Source: Lutraria lutraria (lineage: Eukaryota > Mollusca > Bivalvia > Venerida > Mactridae). From it: a DNA stretch of 64,000 bases. The notes under the pieces were generated by a model. The model was given only the letters and a program-made list of their open reading frames with translations. It was not told where the DNA came from and made no database searches. Positions 23,217 through 34,227 of the stretch are shown here, piece by piece. The translations under genes and the position numbers were made by a program. The stretch is taken from contig OZ026848.1 in NCBI GenBank assembly GCA_964023205.1, positions 34,583,912 through 34,647,911 of the forward strand, in the 5' to 3' direction. Position 1 is the first letter of the stretch. Each line of letters opens with the position of its first letter.

Positions 23217-23395
23217 TTTCTAGATACTTCGGCAAATGCTAGAGAATGGTCAAATCTACACAGATCTATACATAAAGCCTACGGACAAACAGCTATACTT
23301 AAACAGTTCTTCATGTCATCCCCCAATTACAAATAACTCGACTATGGATTGGGACTTAGGATCAAGAGAATTTAGAATATAATATACATTTCGAG
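23217..23395 (+). pseudogene. Penelope-like element, reverse transcriptase 3' part
   Basis: The + frame from about 23230 reads LENGQIYTDLYIKPTDKQLY and then SSSCHPP. This is the conserved post-catalytic region of Penelope-like RTs (NG-I-TDLY-KPTDK-YL-SCHP). A one-base frameshift near 23345 then gives YGLGLRIKRI. The catalytic part upstream is missing, as in 5'-truncated copies. The C-terminal remainder resumes at about 26390 after a ~3-kb nested insertion. Confidence 0.8.
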
Positions 23396-23805
23396 CCAAT
23401 CAAATGGCTGGTACTACTCCATTAAGTGAAACACTGAATTATTAAGAGCAAGACTCAATATTGTACCATGTGACTGTTTGATGGCTTTATACAGCTATTT
23501 TTAAGAGTAGTAAACGTAATCCTAGGCCTATTTGGGAAAGCTCGTATATAGGTTCATGGAGTGCATACAACAGGGAAATCTGAAGTAAATAATACGTTTA
23601 TCATGATTTTATTGATTAACATACATGATCAACTTTATTTAACTAATGACATATGATCAATAATGTAACGAAATAAACTAATAGTAAAACAGAAAAAAAC
23701 TCATGATACCTGGAAACCGCATAATTATCATAAATTCAATGTGACTAGAACTTACAGTATCTGATAAAAAAGACATATTTGTCCTATTTTCTGATATAGT
23801 ATTAC

Positions 23806-24703
23806 CACGGTGATTAACCGGCTCGGACTTTTTTGGATCAAATCAGCGTCCCAAGACTATTTTTGATCGAGCAAAGGACTTTTAATGAATATCAAGCTAA
23901 AAGTTTAGACAGGTGTTTCAAAATATTTGAAATTTTATATGTTCCACTTATTTTATTTTAACTATTTATGTGTGACGGAACGGCACAAATGTATATTAAC
24001 AAGAAAATAATGTTAAATCAACATCACTAAGAACAGAGTCTTTGCACAAATGTAATCAAATTGCATTTTCTCACGCAAAATTGGGCGATAATGTCGAGTG
24101 AAGGAATAAGATGTCAATTTCTACAAAGTTTTCATGTCTTTCAGTCGATATCGTTACTGAACTGAATAATAACAATTTATCCAGTCAAAATTCAGTTCAT
24201 TGTTGTTAAAGAGAAAAACAACAAACTTAGCAGCGAAGGACTTCTAGTGATCATGGAAACGTACTAGTTATGATCAGTTCCTTTGGATCGTTAAAAAACT
24301 GATAATTTGATATCTGAAAGACCCACGTTTGACTAAAACACCTAGGCAATGTACTATACATAATTATATTTTAGAGCAATAAACATGAATGGAGTCTGAA
24401 AAATCGGTGTACTTTCTTAGTAATTCAGGTAAATGTTGATGCACTTTCACTTTCGCTTTAGAAACTTCAGACTTTTTCTCGATGTAAAGAATAAATTTTC
24501 AAGAAATTGTTAATTATTTTGAATATATGGAAAGAACAGATATGTTAAAGATCCGTGGTACAGAAATGGTAAAATTCGTACGTGTTTTTGCGCCTGAATC
24601 CATTGTTTTTAAGAAATTAATCAGTAAAAGTCCTTTGCTCGATCAAAAATAGTCTGGGGACGCTGATTTGATCCAAAAAAGTCCGAGCCGGTTAACCACC
24701 GTG
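23806..24703. mobile_element. 898-bp MITE with 85-bp TIRs and ATTAC target duplication
   Basis: The ends 23806-23890 and 24619-24703 are inverted copies with only a few mismatches, starting CACGGTGRTTAACCGGCTCG. ATTAC occurs directly outside both ends (23801-23805 and 24704-24708). The ~730-bp interior has no meaningful frame, so it depends on a transposase elsewhere. A 5-bp duplication does not settle the superfamily. Confidence 0.9.
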
Positions 24704-24908
24704 ATTACTGCAGTACGAGCCGGTTAACCACCGTGATTACTGCAGTACGAGCCGGTAAACCACCGTGATTACTGCAGTACGAGCCGGTTAACCACCGTGA
24801 TTACTGCAGTACGAGCCGGTTAACCACCGTGATTACTGCAGTACGAGCCGGTTAACCACCGTGATTACTGCAGTACGAGCCGGTAAACCACCGTGATTAC
24901 TGCAGTAC
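24685..24908. repeat. 32-bp minisatellite made from the MITE/target junction (7 copies)
   Basis: Each unit is the last 19 bases of the MITE (GAGCCGGTTAACCACCGTG), the 5-bp target duplication ATTAC, and 8 bp of flank (TGCAGTAC). Seven units start at 24685 and every 32 bp after. Units 3 and 7 carry GGTAAACC in place of GGTTAACC, a hint of a 4-unit block duplication. The array therefore arose after the transposon inserted. Confidence 0.95.
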
Positions 24909-24967
24909 GGTTAAATGACCAGTACAACTTTTTATCAGCCTCGAAAATAATGACCTTTTCAACATTG

Positions 24968-26035
24968 TTAGGCAAAGTTAAAATCAACTGCACTTTGAGA
25001 ATTCAAAATGTCTGTATTTACCATGTCGTCATTGTCGAAGAGTTCGGATTTACTCGGTTGATTAGTGTTCAGTTTGTTCGACTGAGCAGGCTCGGACTTA
25101 ATGTCGGGGTGAGGCGCTCCAAGCGTATTACTCATGTCATTGAGCATTTTGAATTGTTCTCTTTGGTAAGAATGAACGGTATTACTCCGCTGGTAACAGC
25201 CTGTCCGAGAAACTATCAGTGACAATTGGTTTTGTGCAATCGTGCCGGCATTGAAACGTGGTCCAAATGAGGAAACATATTTTAACGGCTTTCTATAAAA
25301 CTGTCCGCATTTTGGAGTCAAGCGGAGATAAAGTTCGTATAACTTTACATGGCAGTGTGGGTTCGCGAGTCTTCATACTGTCTCTTTGGATTTACCTCAA
25401 CACGGTGATGCTTTAATCAGCCTTGCACGATTTTGGTAACACGGGGCGTGTATTGAACATACCGTTTTCCATGTTCATGGTCATATCGGCCAAATTACGA
25501 TGTTCATCCATTGCACGAAATCTAAGCGCTTTCCCGTGTTAGAAAAAGACAGCACTGCTAAGTCCTGATGCAGTTTCCAATGAAAAAACACCAGTCTCCC
25601 ATATTTTAAGTTCGCCCGCTTCAGTAACTGGGTCAGCTCGTTTCTTTACGACACCTATACCCAGACTAGTCACAATTTCATTCGAGCTTCTAAAGTCTTC
25701 CTAAATTCTTTAAAAACTAAATCATCTCTAAAACAATTCACTTGCCTCCCAGTACACATGTGACATCGTAATCCTGCACCAACCTGTGTAATGGTAGCTG
25801 CGGGTATTCGGAGCCATCTTTTCTACCACAAAGCGTTGCATCCAAACGTTCAATTATCCAATAAACGTATAATTTCTGGTATGGTATTACCTTCGTATTC
25901 AATCAAAGTCTCTGGTTTGGTATTGCGGTTACCGGTCCAGTCCCTCCACAGAATAGTTAACCAGTTAGTAGATTGTCGAGTCACCCTGATTTCCTGGGCA
26001 GAAACAGACTGAATCACTTTCATTATTCCGAACAA
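24968..26035 (-). pseudogene. Crypton-type tyrosine recombinase (DUF3504) pseudogene
   Basis: Minus-strand pieces follow in order, in shifting frames. First comes STNWLTILWRDWTGNRNTKP (about 25935), the DNA-binding N-terminal part, then RFVVE and PAATITQVGAGLRCHM. Next is DDLVFKEFRKTLEARMK, then after a frameshift TSLGIGVVKKRADPVTEAGE and IWETGVFSLETASGLS. Then FRAMDEHRNL, where the box I arginine of tyrosine recombinases is expected, and LYELYLRLTPKCGQFYRKPL. This order is that of the DUF3504 domain of ZMYM2/QRICH1 and Crypton recombinases. Stops and at least three frameshifts kill it; the C-terminal HxxR...Y boxes are not placeable. Either a dead Crypton-like element or a decayed member of an expanded host family. 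Confidence 0.7.
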
Positions 26036-26267
26036 GAGTCTAAGTAGAAATTTCCATCAACTGAGTCAATGAGCTCACTTAATTCCTTAAATTCCTCTTT
26101 AAATAATAAATCACCTACTAGTATGTCGAATTAGGCATCCATTTGAGCGATCTACGATAACAAAATGTGTAAAAAAACACACTTTCCAACACGCGCGTGA
26201 CATAAGCGAGTGACGGGTGCCAAAAATTCGCGGAAACCAATCAAAATGTACGTTACATTCTAAGTCA

Positions 26268-26372
26268 GTTAGAGTATAAAAGCAAACATTTTGTGGCTAA
26301 GAAGGGTTTCGCTCGCTGTCGCCCGCTCCACCCCTTCTTAACCAATAAAATTTTGCTTAATATACTCTAACT
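26268..26372. repeat. ~100-bp imperfect hairpin / TIR pair
   Basis: GTTAGAGTATAAAAGCAAA... at the left and ...TTTGCTTAATATACTCTAAC at the right are imperfect complements, as are GGCTAAGAAGGG and CCCCTTCTTAACC. The loop is GC-rich. It may be a tiny MITE or the border of the insertion that splits the Penelope-like element. The left arm also contains a TATA-box-like TATAAAAG. Confidence 0.6.
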
Positions 26373-26389
26373 ATTACATGTACAAAGGT

Positions 26390-27340
26390 TTCAGACTACA
26401 ATAGACATAGACAAGATTTAAAAAATTATCTGTAGAAAAGAGGCTAAAGTGGAAAATTGATTGAATTACAATTACAGAAGGTAGATGCACTGGAAAGGTC
26501 AGATGTACTAAACAGATATAAAAAACAACAGAAGACTACAAAGAATGACTTATTCCAATCTATTACCAGATGTTAACAGAATTGTGAATAAGCACATGAA
26601 CACTATCATTCTGACAAGATGAGAGATGTTTTCAAGGAGCCACCAATAGTAGCATCTCGAAGAGGCAAGATTCTCCTGTACACGGCAAAACTCGTAGAGC
26701 CTTGAAAACTAACCATACTACACGTAGCTGTGAAAACGATATGTGAAATTTTGGACTCTGATTAAAAGGCAACATACAACTCAGCCAACGATGTTACCTG
26801 TCGTGATCGCAACGTGGTGTATGTAATCATTCGTACAAAATGCAATTCCAAAATATATGTTGGCGAAACTGTGAGGGAATTACAAGCCAGAATGTACGAA
26901 ACTGTGAGGGAATTACAAGCCAGAATGAACGAGACTGTGAGGGAATTACAAGCCAGTATGTACGAAACTGTGAGGGAATTACAAGCCAGAATGAACGAGA
27001 CTGTGAGGGAATTACAAGCCAGAATGTACGAAACTGTGAGGGAATTACAAGCCAGAATGAACGAGACTGTGAGGGAATTACAAGCCAGAATGTACGAAAC
27101 TGTGAGGGAATTACAAGCCAGAATGAACGAAACTGTGAGGGAATAACAAGCCAGAATGAACGAGCAAAGACTTGCTAAAGACAAAACATTCCCACTTTGG
27201 AAGAACTGGTCATTCAGAAACAGACGTACCTTTTGCTCTCTTAGAAAAGCTATACAATGCAGAGAGAACCGAACGGCAACTGAGAGAAAATGTATGGATC
27301 CAAAGGTTAAAGACTGTCAAACCGGGTGGATGTACCACTA
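26390..27340 (+). pseudogene. Penelope-like element, linker and GIY-YIG endonuclease part
   Basis: Pieces in shifting + frames follow the C-terminal order of Penelope-like elements. KVDALERSDVLNRY (about 26488) is the linker. FKEPPIVASRRGK (about 26634) corresponds to the PPxVAxRR box. VIIRTKCNSKIYVGETVREL (about 26824) is the core of GIY-YIG, with the typical C--C replaced by R-T-K-C. LLEKLYNAERTERQLRENVW and IQRLKTVKPGG (27240-27335) form the C-terminus. The stretch RELQARMNE just after the core is amplified into nine 33-bp units, destroying the rest of the nuclease fold. It cannot be active. Confidence 0.8.
26868..27164 (+). repeat. 33-bp in-frame coding minisatellite inside GIY-YIG (9 copies)
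   Basis: Units start every 33 bp from 26868 (ACTGTGAGGGAATTACAAGC...). In the GIY-YIG frame each encodes TVRELQARMYE or TVRELQARMNE, largely alternating, so the larger period is 66 bp. The final unit has GAATAACAAG for GAATTACAAG, which makes an in-frame stop. All three + frames and one minus frame are open only because 33 is a multiple of three. Confidence 0.95.
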
Positions 27341-27740
27341 GGTTCAGAGTGTCAGTTGATGCTTCCAGTGATTCATTTACAGACACTGGAAGATTCTGTC
27401 TACCCAAGGTTACGGGTTTTGGTAAACGATCATTTGCTTATCAAGGTTGCTCCCGCTGGAATGAAATGCCACAGCATATAAGAGAAGTTAAGAGCCTCTC
27501 TCATTTCAAGTTCACCGTCAAAGCCCATCTATAAACATTTAATTATCAATAATGCTTAGATAACGATGTAAATTCTGTGATAATAATGATCACTAACTTA
27601 AAGGTAAATTTGTTCCATTTTCTTCTTTTTCATATTAATATAATTTGTTGTTGTTTCCTTGGTTATTTACATTAATTTTACAAAGGACCACAATGGAAAT
27701 AAGGATTTACTTCCTTTTATGTGTTATCCTTGTATTTTAA
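27340..27740 (+). pseudogene. LINE C-terminus and 3' UTR, fused to the Penelope-like end
   Basis: Directly after VKPGGCTTRF the same frame continues with FCLPKVTGFGKRSFAYQGCS, RWNEMPQHIR and SLSHFKFTVKAHL, ending at 27534. This is the C-terminal block of many non-LTR ORF2 proteins (PKV--GKRSF-Y-G---WN-LP--IR---L--FK---K-HL). Then follows a 3' UTR with AAAGGACCACAATGGAAATA, also seen at the LINE end near 38710. The join keeps one open frame from 27172 to 27534. Confidence 0.75.
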
Positions 27741-30278
27741 CGTTTGTATCATGGTTTCAATTTGTAACTAATATCATTTACCTTTAATAATTTTACAATC
27801 TCAATTTGTATATTCAGTAATATATATATATAAGTATTTTAGTCTACTTCCTGTTTAAACAAAAGAAAGTGAATAATAACGATACCGCGGATGACATATA
27901 CTTTTCTTTATTATATAAGTTTGAGTATTCGTTCGTAAAAACGACCGAATATATTCGAATAATAAAATGATCTTTGTTCTCAACTTTAATACAAAAGTAT
28001 ACCACGGTTTTGAATTTTGAAAAATTTGAGAAAATTTAATAAATGTATAACATTAAGTTTAAAAGAAATCTAAGCACCAAATTATTTAATTCGATATTAG
28101 TTGGTTTTCGATTTACTTTAGTGAAGTATCAAATAGATAAGTAAATCCACTGTCTTACATTGCTCGTTTTATCTAGAAACAATTCCGACTACATGTCCGG
28201 ATAGTGTCCATCCGTGTAATAGAACGTTGTCTGTTCACAGATTAATTCATTTTCAGGACAGTACGTCAATACATTATTGTCAGTCTGTTTTATCTTTTAT
28301 CCTTATATTAATATCATTGATCTGTGTAGCCTTGTATATTGTATGTGAGTATTTAGATAGAATAGTTCAGGACCTATATTCACTAACATTTATTTCTAAC
28401 TCAGACTTAGACTCTGACTTGGACTCAGACTTAACTGAGATGATCTTCAAATCCGTGTTCACGAACGTTATTTGACTCAGACTCAGCTGAGATTAATTTT
28501 TTAATTGATTTAAGCGGTATTCTCAAAATTATGTGACGTCACTAGGCATGCGCGCGCAAACGTTCATAGTTTCAAGATGTCTGATATCAATATTTAGGCA
28601 ACCATCTGTGGAAATAGTATATCGTGACTTGTTCAATTTGTTAAGGACTAGTGGGAATTACTTTACGGCGATGACCCTATTGATGGATAAAAATCCATAA
28701 AAGGATCATAGATATTATTTTTCATATGAAACATTAGTAATAACACACATTATAAAAGTAATCTAGAGCAACAATGCCATTAACTTATCCTAATACAACC
28801 CACATGGTTTTGCCATATAAGTTACAAAACAATAACAAGTCTTACAGTGCCATCCTACAATGGATATGTGATACATGCAACATGCATCAACTTTTTTCAC
28901 ATAGACATTTAGGTAAAATGAAAACTTAACGACAGAATTTCTTTAAACTTTACATGATCGTAGAATATAATAGAAACATTTTAAGCGAAAAAAATTTTTT
29001 TACACATTATATGCACGGCCGTGGCTCTCGACTTTCAATCTGGACAGGACTGAAATGTCCACGAGGGACAGCATCAGGGCCCGTATTCACAAACAAACTA
29101 AGATGAAAACGTATTTAAGAACATCGAAATTATATTAGTTTTCACCAATTTTACTAACGGAGTAAGATTTCACTGACTTTTAGAAAAATACCGACGTTCT
29201 TTAACTTAAAAGTTTAGTCATGGTACGCGGTGTCTCCAGTGATGCTGTTGATGTGTAGCGCCTAATTTTGAAAACTATCTATCATCTGTGTTCTGATGTT
29301 GGCTTTTGGATATTTTGGTCCAGACATTTCAGCTGTACTTTAGGTGGATACTGACTGTACCCAAGTAGATCTGCTCATCTGCTCCCCATATTGATCCCGG
29401 CAAGTTTAAACATCATCGACAGTTGTTTGTCCGAGTTTTACCCAATGTATGACTTCCATGTGTACCTCTTGTCGAAAGTCACTCCAAAATATGTGAACTG
29501 TGCATCTTCTCTATGCGTTATTATGTCTATTTTGAGCCCACCAGCTTTCTTTTTAGAGGACAAGGTAAAAAGTGTTCATGATTCGTCTTTTCTGATTGTG
29601 ACACACCATACCTCTTATTCAGAATAAATCGGCAAACTAGAAATTAGTATACATTGGTAAAATGTTCTCTCAGAAATGGTGTGAATAATTATAATCCAAC
29701 ATGCATTAACATACAGGTCAACCCTGGCTGATGGAAAAATAATTCCCACGTTCAAATTTGTTAATGATGTACTGACACGGTTCCTACATACCACGTGATC
29801 TTAATGCTGGTGCTGGACAAATTTATTAAGTATAGACCAGTTAATTCAGATTGACTGGTCTCAATTGTTTTTGTCCGAATTTCTGAATTATTGAAAATGA
29901 AACTTCCTAACTGCTAATGTGGACAGTTTTATCCTGTTCAGAATAAGTGAACAAAGGAAACTCATCACGTGATCTGACATTGATATTCAATACCACAGGA
30001 TGGTACTATGTAAATTGTTAATCTCGATGGTCTCCGCTGGAATATTAAATTACCCAAAAATGACATGCTCGATCAGAAATGAACAAATTAAAGGTAATTG
30101 TTTTATCGCGAGATTTTCAAAGGAAAAAACAATTTATGTAATACTAAGTTATATAGTCGAACCTCCCTATTCTTGAATCTTCTCTTTACAGAACACATCA
30201 GCTGGTCCCCTATATATACTTTATAATCCGAAACTTTTCTTATCCGAAAACATCTATAGTCAGTCCGGACAAGTCCAG
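27741..30278. other. AT-rich non-coding stretch
   Basis: No gene recognised. Small notable items are a run of related GACTCAGACTT/GACTTGGACT words at 28400-28500; the palindromic TGACGTCA in ATGTGACGTCACTAGG at about 28531 next to GCATGCGCGCGC; and a short GGGCCCGTATTCACAAAC-type repeat start at about 29078. Confidence 0.5.
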
Positions 30279-30282
30279 TTAA

Positions 30283-30365
30283 AGGGGCATGCCCTAGAAC
30301 TGCTGTGTCTTGGTTGTCATACATCAAAAATGCGTTTATCACTTGTAATCTAAAACCAATTATTA
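30283..30365 (+). mobile_element. B-type end of a TTAA-flanked DNA transposon
   Basis: TTAA (30279-30282) is followed by AGGGGCATGCCCTAGAACTG and CTGTGTCTTGG...AAATGCGTTT, matching the complement of the right end of the complete 205-bp element at 46527-46731. The opposite (A-type) end of the same family, also with TTAA outside, is at 37850-37986, inverted. The two may bound one element. Confidence 0.75.
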
Positions 30366-31046
30366 CTGAAAAGCCCAAGAAGAATGTGCGTTCTAAATTT
30401 ACCCTATAACGCGCGCGTTGGTATTTGTATGTCAGTTTGAATAAAAGGCTGTCAGCCTTTTATTGACAACAACGATATGTCCGATTCGTCTCAGAATTTA
30501 ATTGAGCGTGCGCGTTACTTTCAAGCAGCATAACAATGATATTTACCTATAATTGATCAATAGATAAGCTTTATGTTGCAAAAATGAACATAACATGAGC
30601 AGTACTTACCATTTCACAGGGTAGAGTTGTGAAAATGACAAATACTTTCTGAGGCCGAAATTGGCAGGTTTGGTAAATGAGCCGATATCAAATTTCGCCT
30701 AAATCTTGATACTGATGTTTTTGTAAATGTGAACTTCTTATTTTACAGCAAAGTTTTATCTAATGTGGTAAAGGAATGTATTCAAAAGTTTGTTTTACAA
30801 ATTTCATCTTAAATGTACCCTTTTTGCATTACTTATGACCGACAGAATGTGAATGGTTATCATTGCGCAACTAGTAACTACTATGTTGCTTTAAATTTGA
30901 TTCAAATAGTATGATTTTATCAACAAAACCAAACTTAACCTCATAAATGTACGCAAATGTCATTATAATTATCGGAATGTATTTTTAAAATTTCTCGTTT
31001 TTCTCTGTGAAAAAGTCATTTCTCGTGTTTTGCCATGAAACAATAA
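30366..31046. other. Non-coding stretch inside the putative TTAA element
   Basis: Holds a perfect hairpin at 30438-30463 (AATAAAAGGCT / AGCCTTTTATT around GTC) and the word GAGCCGATATCAAATTTCGC, whose near-complement occurs at about 37818-37840. No protein-like frame. Confidence 0.5.
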
Positions 31047-31887
31047 ACAAGAGGGCCAAGATGGCCCTTTATCGCTCACCTGAGAACAAAGGCACAATAA
31101 TTAATGACCAGGTAATATAGGTTCCATCTCGTAAAACTCATTTTTACGTAGATTTTGAGATCAAAACCAACAAAATAGGTATGATACTGTTAAACAAGCT
31201 AAAACGTAAAAAAAATTCTAATCCAAGGGCCCATAACTCTTGAAGTTGTGGTCCGATTCCACCATAACATAACTTGTTCAAAACCATAAGGTCATACACA
31301 TTCATTGTAAATATGATTAGGATCGGTGAATAATGAAGGCGCTATCTAGAGTGTAAACAAGCTAAACTATAGTAAATTCTATAAGTCAAGGGCCCATAAC
31401 TCTTGAAGTTCCGGTCCGATTCCGCCCATAATCGAACTTGTTCAAGATCTTTTGGTTATTCTCATTTACTGAAAATAATATTAGGATCGGTGAATAAATG
31501 AAGGCGCTAGAATGTAAACAAGCTAAAAAAAATCAAAGTCAAGGGCCCATAACTCTTGAAGTTCCGGTCCGATTCCGCCCATAATCAAACTTGTCCAAGA
31601 TCTTTTAGTTATACACATTTACTGAAAATATTATTAGGATTGGTGAATAAATAAAGGCGCTAGAGTGTAAACAAACTCAAATATAGCAAATTTTCTAAGT
31701 CAAGGGCCCACAACTCTAGAAGTTATTGTCCGATTTTGCCCATATCGAACATATCCGAGACATTGTGGCCATATCCATTGTGAGCAAGTTTAATCACGAT
31801 TCGTTAAGAGCTGCGGATGCTAGGGTGTAAACAAACTAATTGTGGACGGACGACCTACGACGGACATTCAACCAGGTGAGCTAAAAA
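31047..31887 (+). repeat. Clam repeat module, alpha-type core (~4 units)
   Basis: Starts ACAAGAGGGCCAAGATGGCC with a built-in palindrome, then TTTATCGCTCACCTGAG; ends ACCAGGTGAGCTAAAAA, so the termini include inverted CTCACCTG/CAGGTGAG. The core has four units of 153-163 bp beginning at 31225, 31388, 31541 and 31702, each with AAGGGCCCATAACTCTTGAA, GGTCCGATTCCGCCC and GAAGGCGCTAGA. No coding capacity. Transposition mode unknown; the plan recalls bivalve pearl/CvA-like elements with tandem cores. Confidence 0.9.
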
Positions 31888-33125
31888 TGAGCATATTAAT
31901 GTTAAGAGTGTTTCGCACCCTATTTAGAATGTCATATATTCTGGTTCCTATTTTATGAACAGGTCATATTTTGTCAATTTATGTACATTTTGTAATTTTT
32001 TCTCAGTAGCTTAAACGCAAAAAACATTATAATCAATGCGCCAAAGACATGCTTGTTACTGCAAGGACTAATAAATGTTTCTTAAAGGACTGTTAACAAA
32101 CAATTTAGTTTTTAATGTTTTATTTGTAACATGAATCTGTGAACTAACAATTAAACGAAAGCTAAGAACACAAAGAAATAAACATAACATATTCTTATGT
32201 TCATCGCGAATTTGCTTAACAAAGGAGAAAGCCATTATCTAAGTTACGGGACGGACAATTTTGTTACTGGTAGGAAAGAAGGTTAATTGTAAAGTGAGAT
32301 TTAAATGACAATTTTATTTACAAATAAGCAACGGTTGAATAAAGTCAGCATAACTGTCAACAGATTAAACTTTTTGCAAATATACATACATGAAGACAAA
32401 AACCTTACTTAGCTTATTGGAACGACATACAATCTATTATTCACAGAACAATTAGTAACTTCAAAGAAAACACTTGAAATGATATGTTAAGATTTACATA
32501 AAACTCAACAATAGTCATAACCTTAACCACTCAGTGGCATCATTTCTTGTAGCAATATAACTAATTACGATTTTGCTTAAATTATCAAAAGTGTCTGGCT
32601 TCCAGCAATAATGTAAGGCCTATAATTACAAATATATATATCAAACAAAATGTATCATTTCTGTTGTTTTTTTCTAGTCGTATTATGTTATAACGCATTA
32701 CACCAAACACTGTTATAACAAAAATAATAGTCTCGTGTCATAATGATTAGATATTCATTACAAAATGACATTGAATTAGGTCTGCATCTTGCATTGCATG
32801 GACATGCCTCTCTGTCTCTCTGCGTTTGACGAAGCCATTTCCTAAAGAAAAGAACTCATGTTCTTACAGTTACTTTTCTATGTCGAGGATGTTACAAGTG
32901 CGGCATTTTTAAAATTTCTTTTCTATTTGAAAATACATGTAAAGTTAACAAATAACCCCATCAACTACATCTGTTCTTTTGCAGGAATGTAGGTAAACAT
33001 ATGTCCCATAATCATTTAAATATGTCGGTCGTAATAGTTTCTGTTTGTCCTATAACAGAGGAATCCGGTGTGTTTCCTCTCGTGCATACTTTGTAGCAAG
33101 AAAACATGTTTCCAAAACCACTGTC
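31888..33125. other. AT-rich non-coding stretch
   Basis: Nothing recognised: stop-rich frames on both strands, no clear repeat structure. Confidence 0.5.
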
Positions 33126-33640
33126 ATATTTTTTCTAGACGAATTATACTTACGAGTATTTGTTTATTAGAGCTGTTTGCGAGTACTTAGTGTATTGTCT
33201 ATTACTAGTTTGGCTAATCCTGGTCATTTGATTGGCTAATGGTGATTTTGGTCATTTTTGATTAGTCAATCACTGGACTGGCTATTCGTCGCGTTACCTG
33301 TCATGTTTGACTGAATCTGTTCGTCTGCTCTGTTGTTGAAACGTAAGTAAGTACTGTAGGCATCGTTCTATGATGTTAACGTGGCATAATATCGGAAACA
33401 TCATTAGATGTAAGTTTAATGTGGTTGTATCATATCAGATTATGGTGGATTTGTTAGTATTTAGGGTGTACTTTATTCCATTGATGTAGGGTATGGTAAT
33501 ACCATGTACATGTGAACTATATACATGAATGTATTCATTTGTCAAATACTCATGATTGTCAAAATATGTGTATTATCTATAACTTGTAAATATGTAATAC
33601 TCTCCATAACGGTCAATATCCTTTATGAAAAAAGCAACTT
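33126..33640 (+). repeat. Left arm of the Helentron-like family, copy 1
   Basis: Near-identical to 61427-61950: TTCTAGACGAATTATACTTA, CTATTCGTCGCGTTACCTGT, GTCTGCTCTGTTGTTGAAAC, TTTAGGGTGTACTTTATTCC and ACGGTCAATATCCTTTATGA in the same order. Both copies lead straight into an ACAAGAGGGCC module. Not an LTR pair: the surrounding contents differ and no retroviral-type ORF lies between. Confidence 0.9.
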
Positions 33641-33647
33641 CATACAA

Positions 33648-34220
33648 ACAAGAGGGCCATGATGGCCCTATATCGCTCACCAGATAAAAAGACTCTTAGA
33701 GAAAATTATTATGACCCTTTGTAAAATTAAGTGACCCTTGGACGGGGCAAATTTGCCTCTACGGCAATAATTTGAACAAACTTGGTAAATGTCCACCAGA
33801 AATGCTACATACAAAATATCTAATCTCTGGGCATTGTAGTTTCTGACAAGATTTTAAAAATGTCCCTATATAAGTCTATGTAAAATCAAGTGACCCCTGG
33901 GATGGGGCCAATTTTGACCCTAGGGCAATAATTTGAACAAACTAGATAGAGGTCCACTATACAATGCTAAACACCAAATATCTAAGCTCTAGGCCCTGTG
34001 GTTTTGGACACGAATAAGTTTTTCCTATTGGATGCCATGCAACCAGAGTTTTTAATGAAATTATTTTTTTCTTTGGAAGAGCTTCGTGCAAGGAACATCC
34101 ATGTAAAGTTTCGTTGAAATTGGCCAACTGGTGAAGAAGGAGATATTGTTTAATGCAATTGTTGACACACGCACACACACGGACGACACGCGATCACAAC
34201 CCTAAAAGGTCAATCATCAG
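33648..34220 (+). repeat. Clam repeat module, beta-type core, 3' end missing
   Basis: Starts ACAAGAGGGCCATGATGGCC, then TATATCGCTCACCAG. Core words GTGACCCCTGGGATGGGGCC, AATTTTGACCCTAGGGCAAT and AGAGGTCCACTATACAATGC are as in 35268-36523. It ends within a distal block (GGACGACACGCGATCACAAC) without GTGAGCTAAAAA. Confidence 0.85.
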
Positions 34221-34227
34221 ACAGAAA

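Larger units (their letters stand above)
23396..26389. other. Nested insertion(s) splitting the Penelope-like element
   Basis: In intact Penelope-like elements the RT region at 23395 and the linker before GIY-YIG are only a few hundred bases apart; here ~3.0 kb intervenes. The interval holds the MITE 23806-24703, its junction minisatellite, the DUF3504 pseudogene (24968-26035, minus) and the hairpin 26268-26372. Whether it entered as one or several events cannot be told. Confidence 0.6.

Noticed and set aside
24893..25222. Plus-strand 109-codon frame opposite the recombinase relic
   Set aside because: The minus strand shows conserved DUF3504 blocks; the plus frame has no family resemblance.
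26762..27184. Minus-strand 140-codon frame (ILACNSLTVS repeats)
   Set aside because: Antisense shadow of the 33-bp array within the Penelope-like GIY-YIG region.
30438..30463. Intrinsic terminator-like hairpin (AATAAAAGGCT / AGCCTTTTATT)
   Set aside because: Animal nuclear context, no upstream gene; bacterial terminators do not apply.
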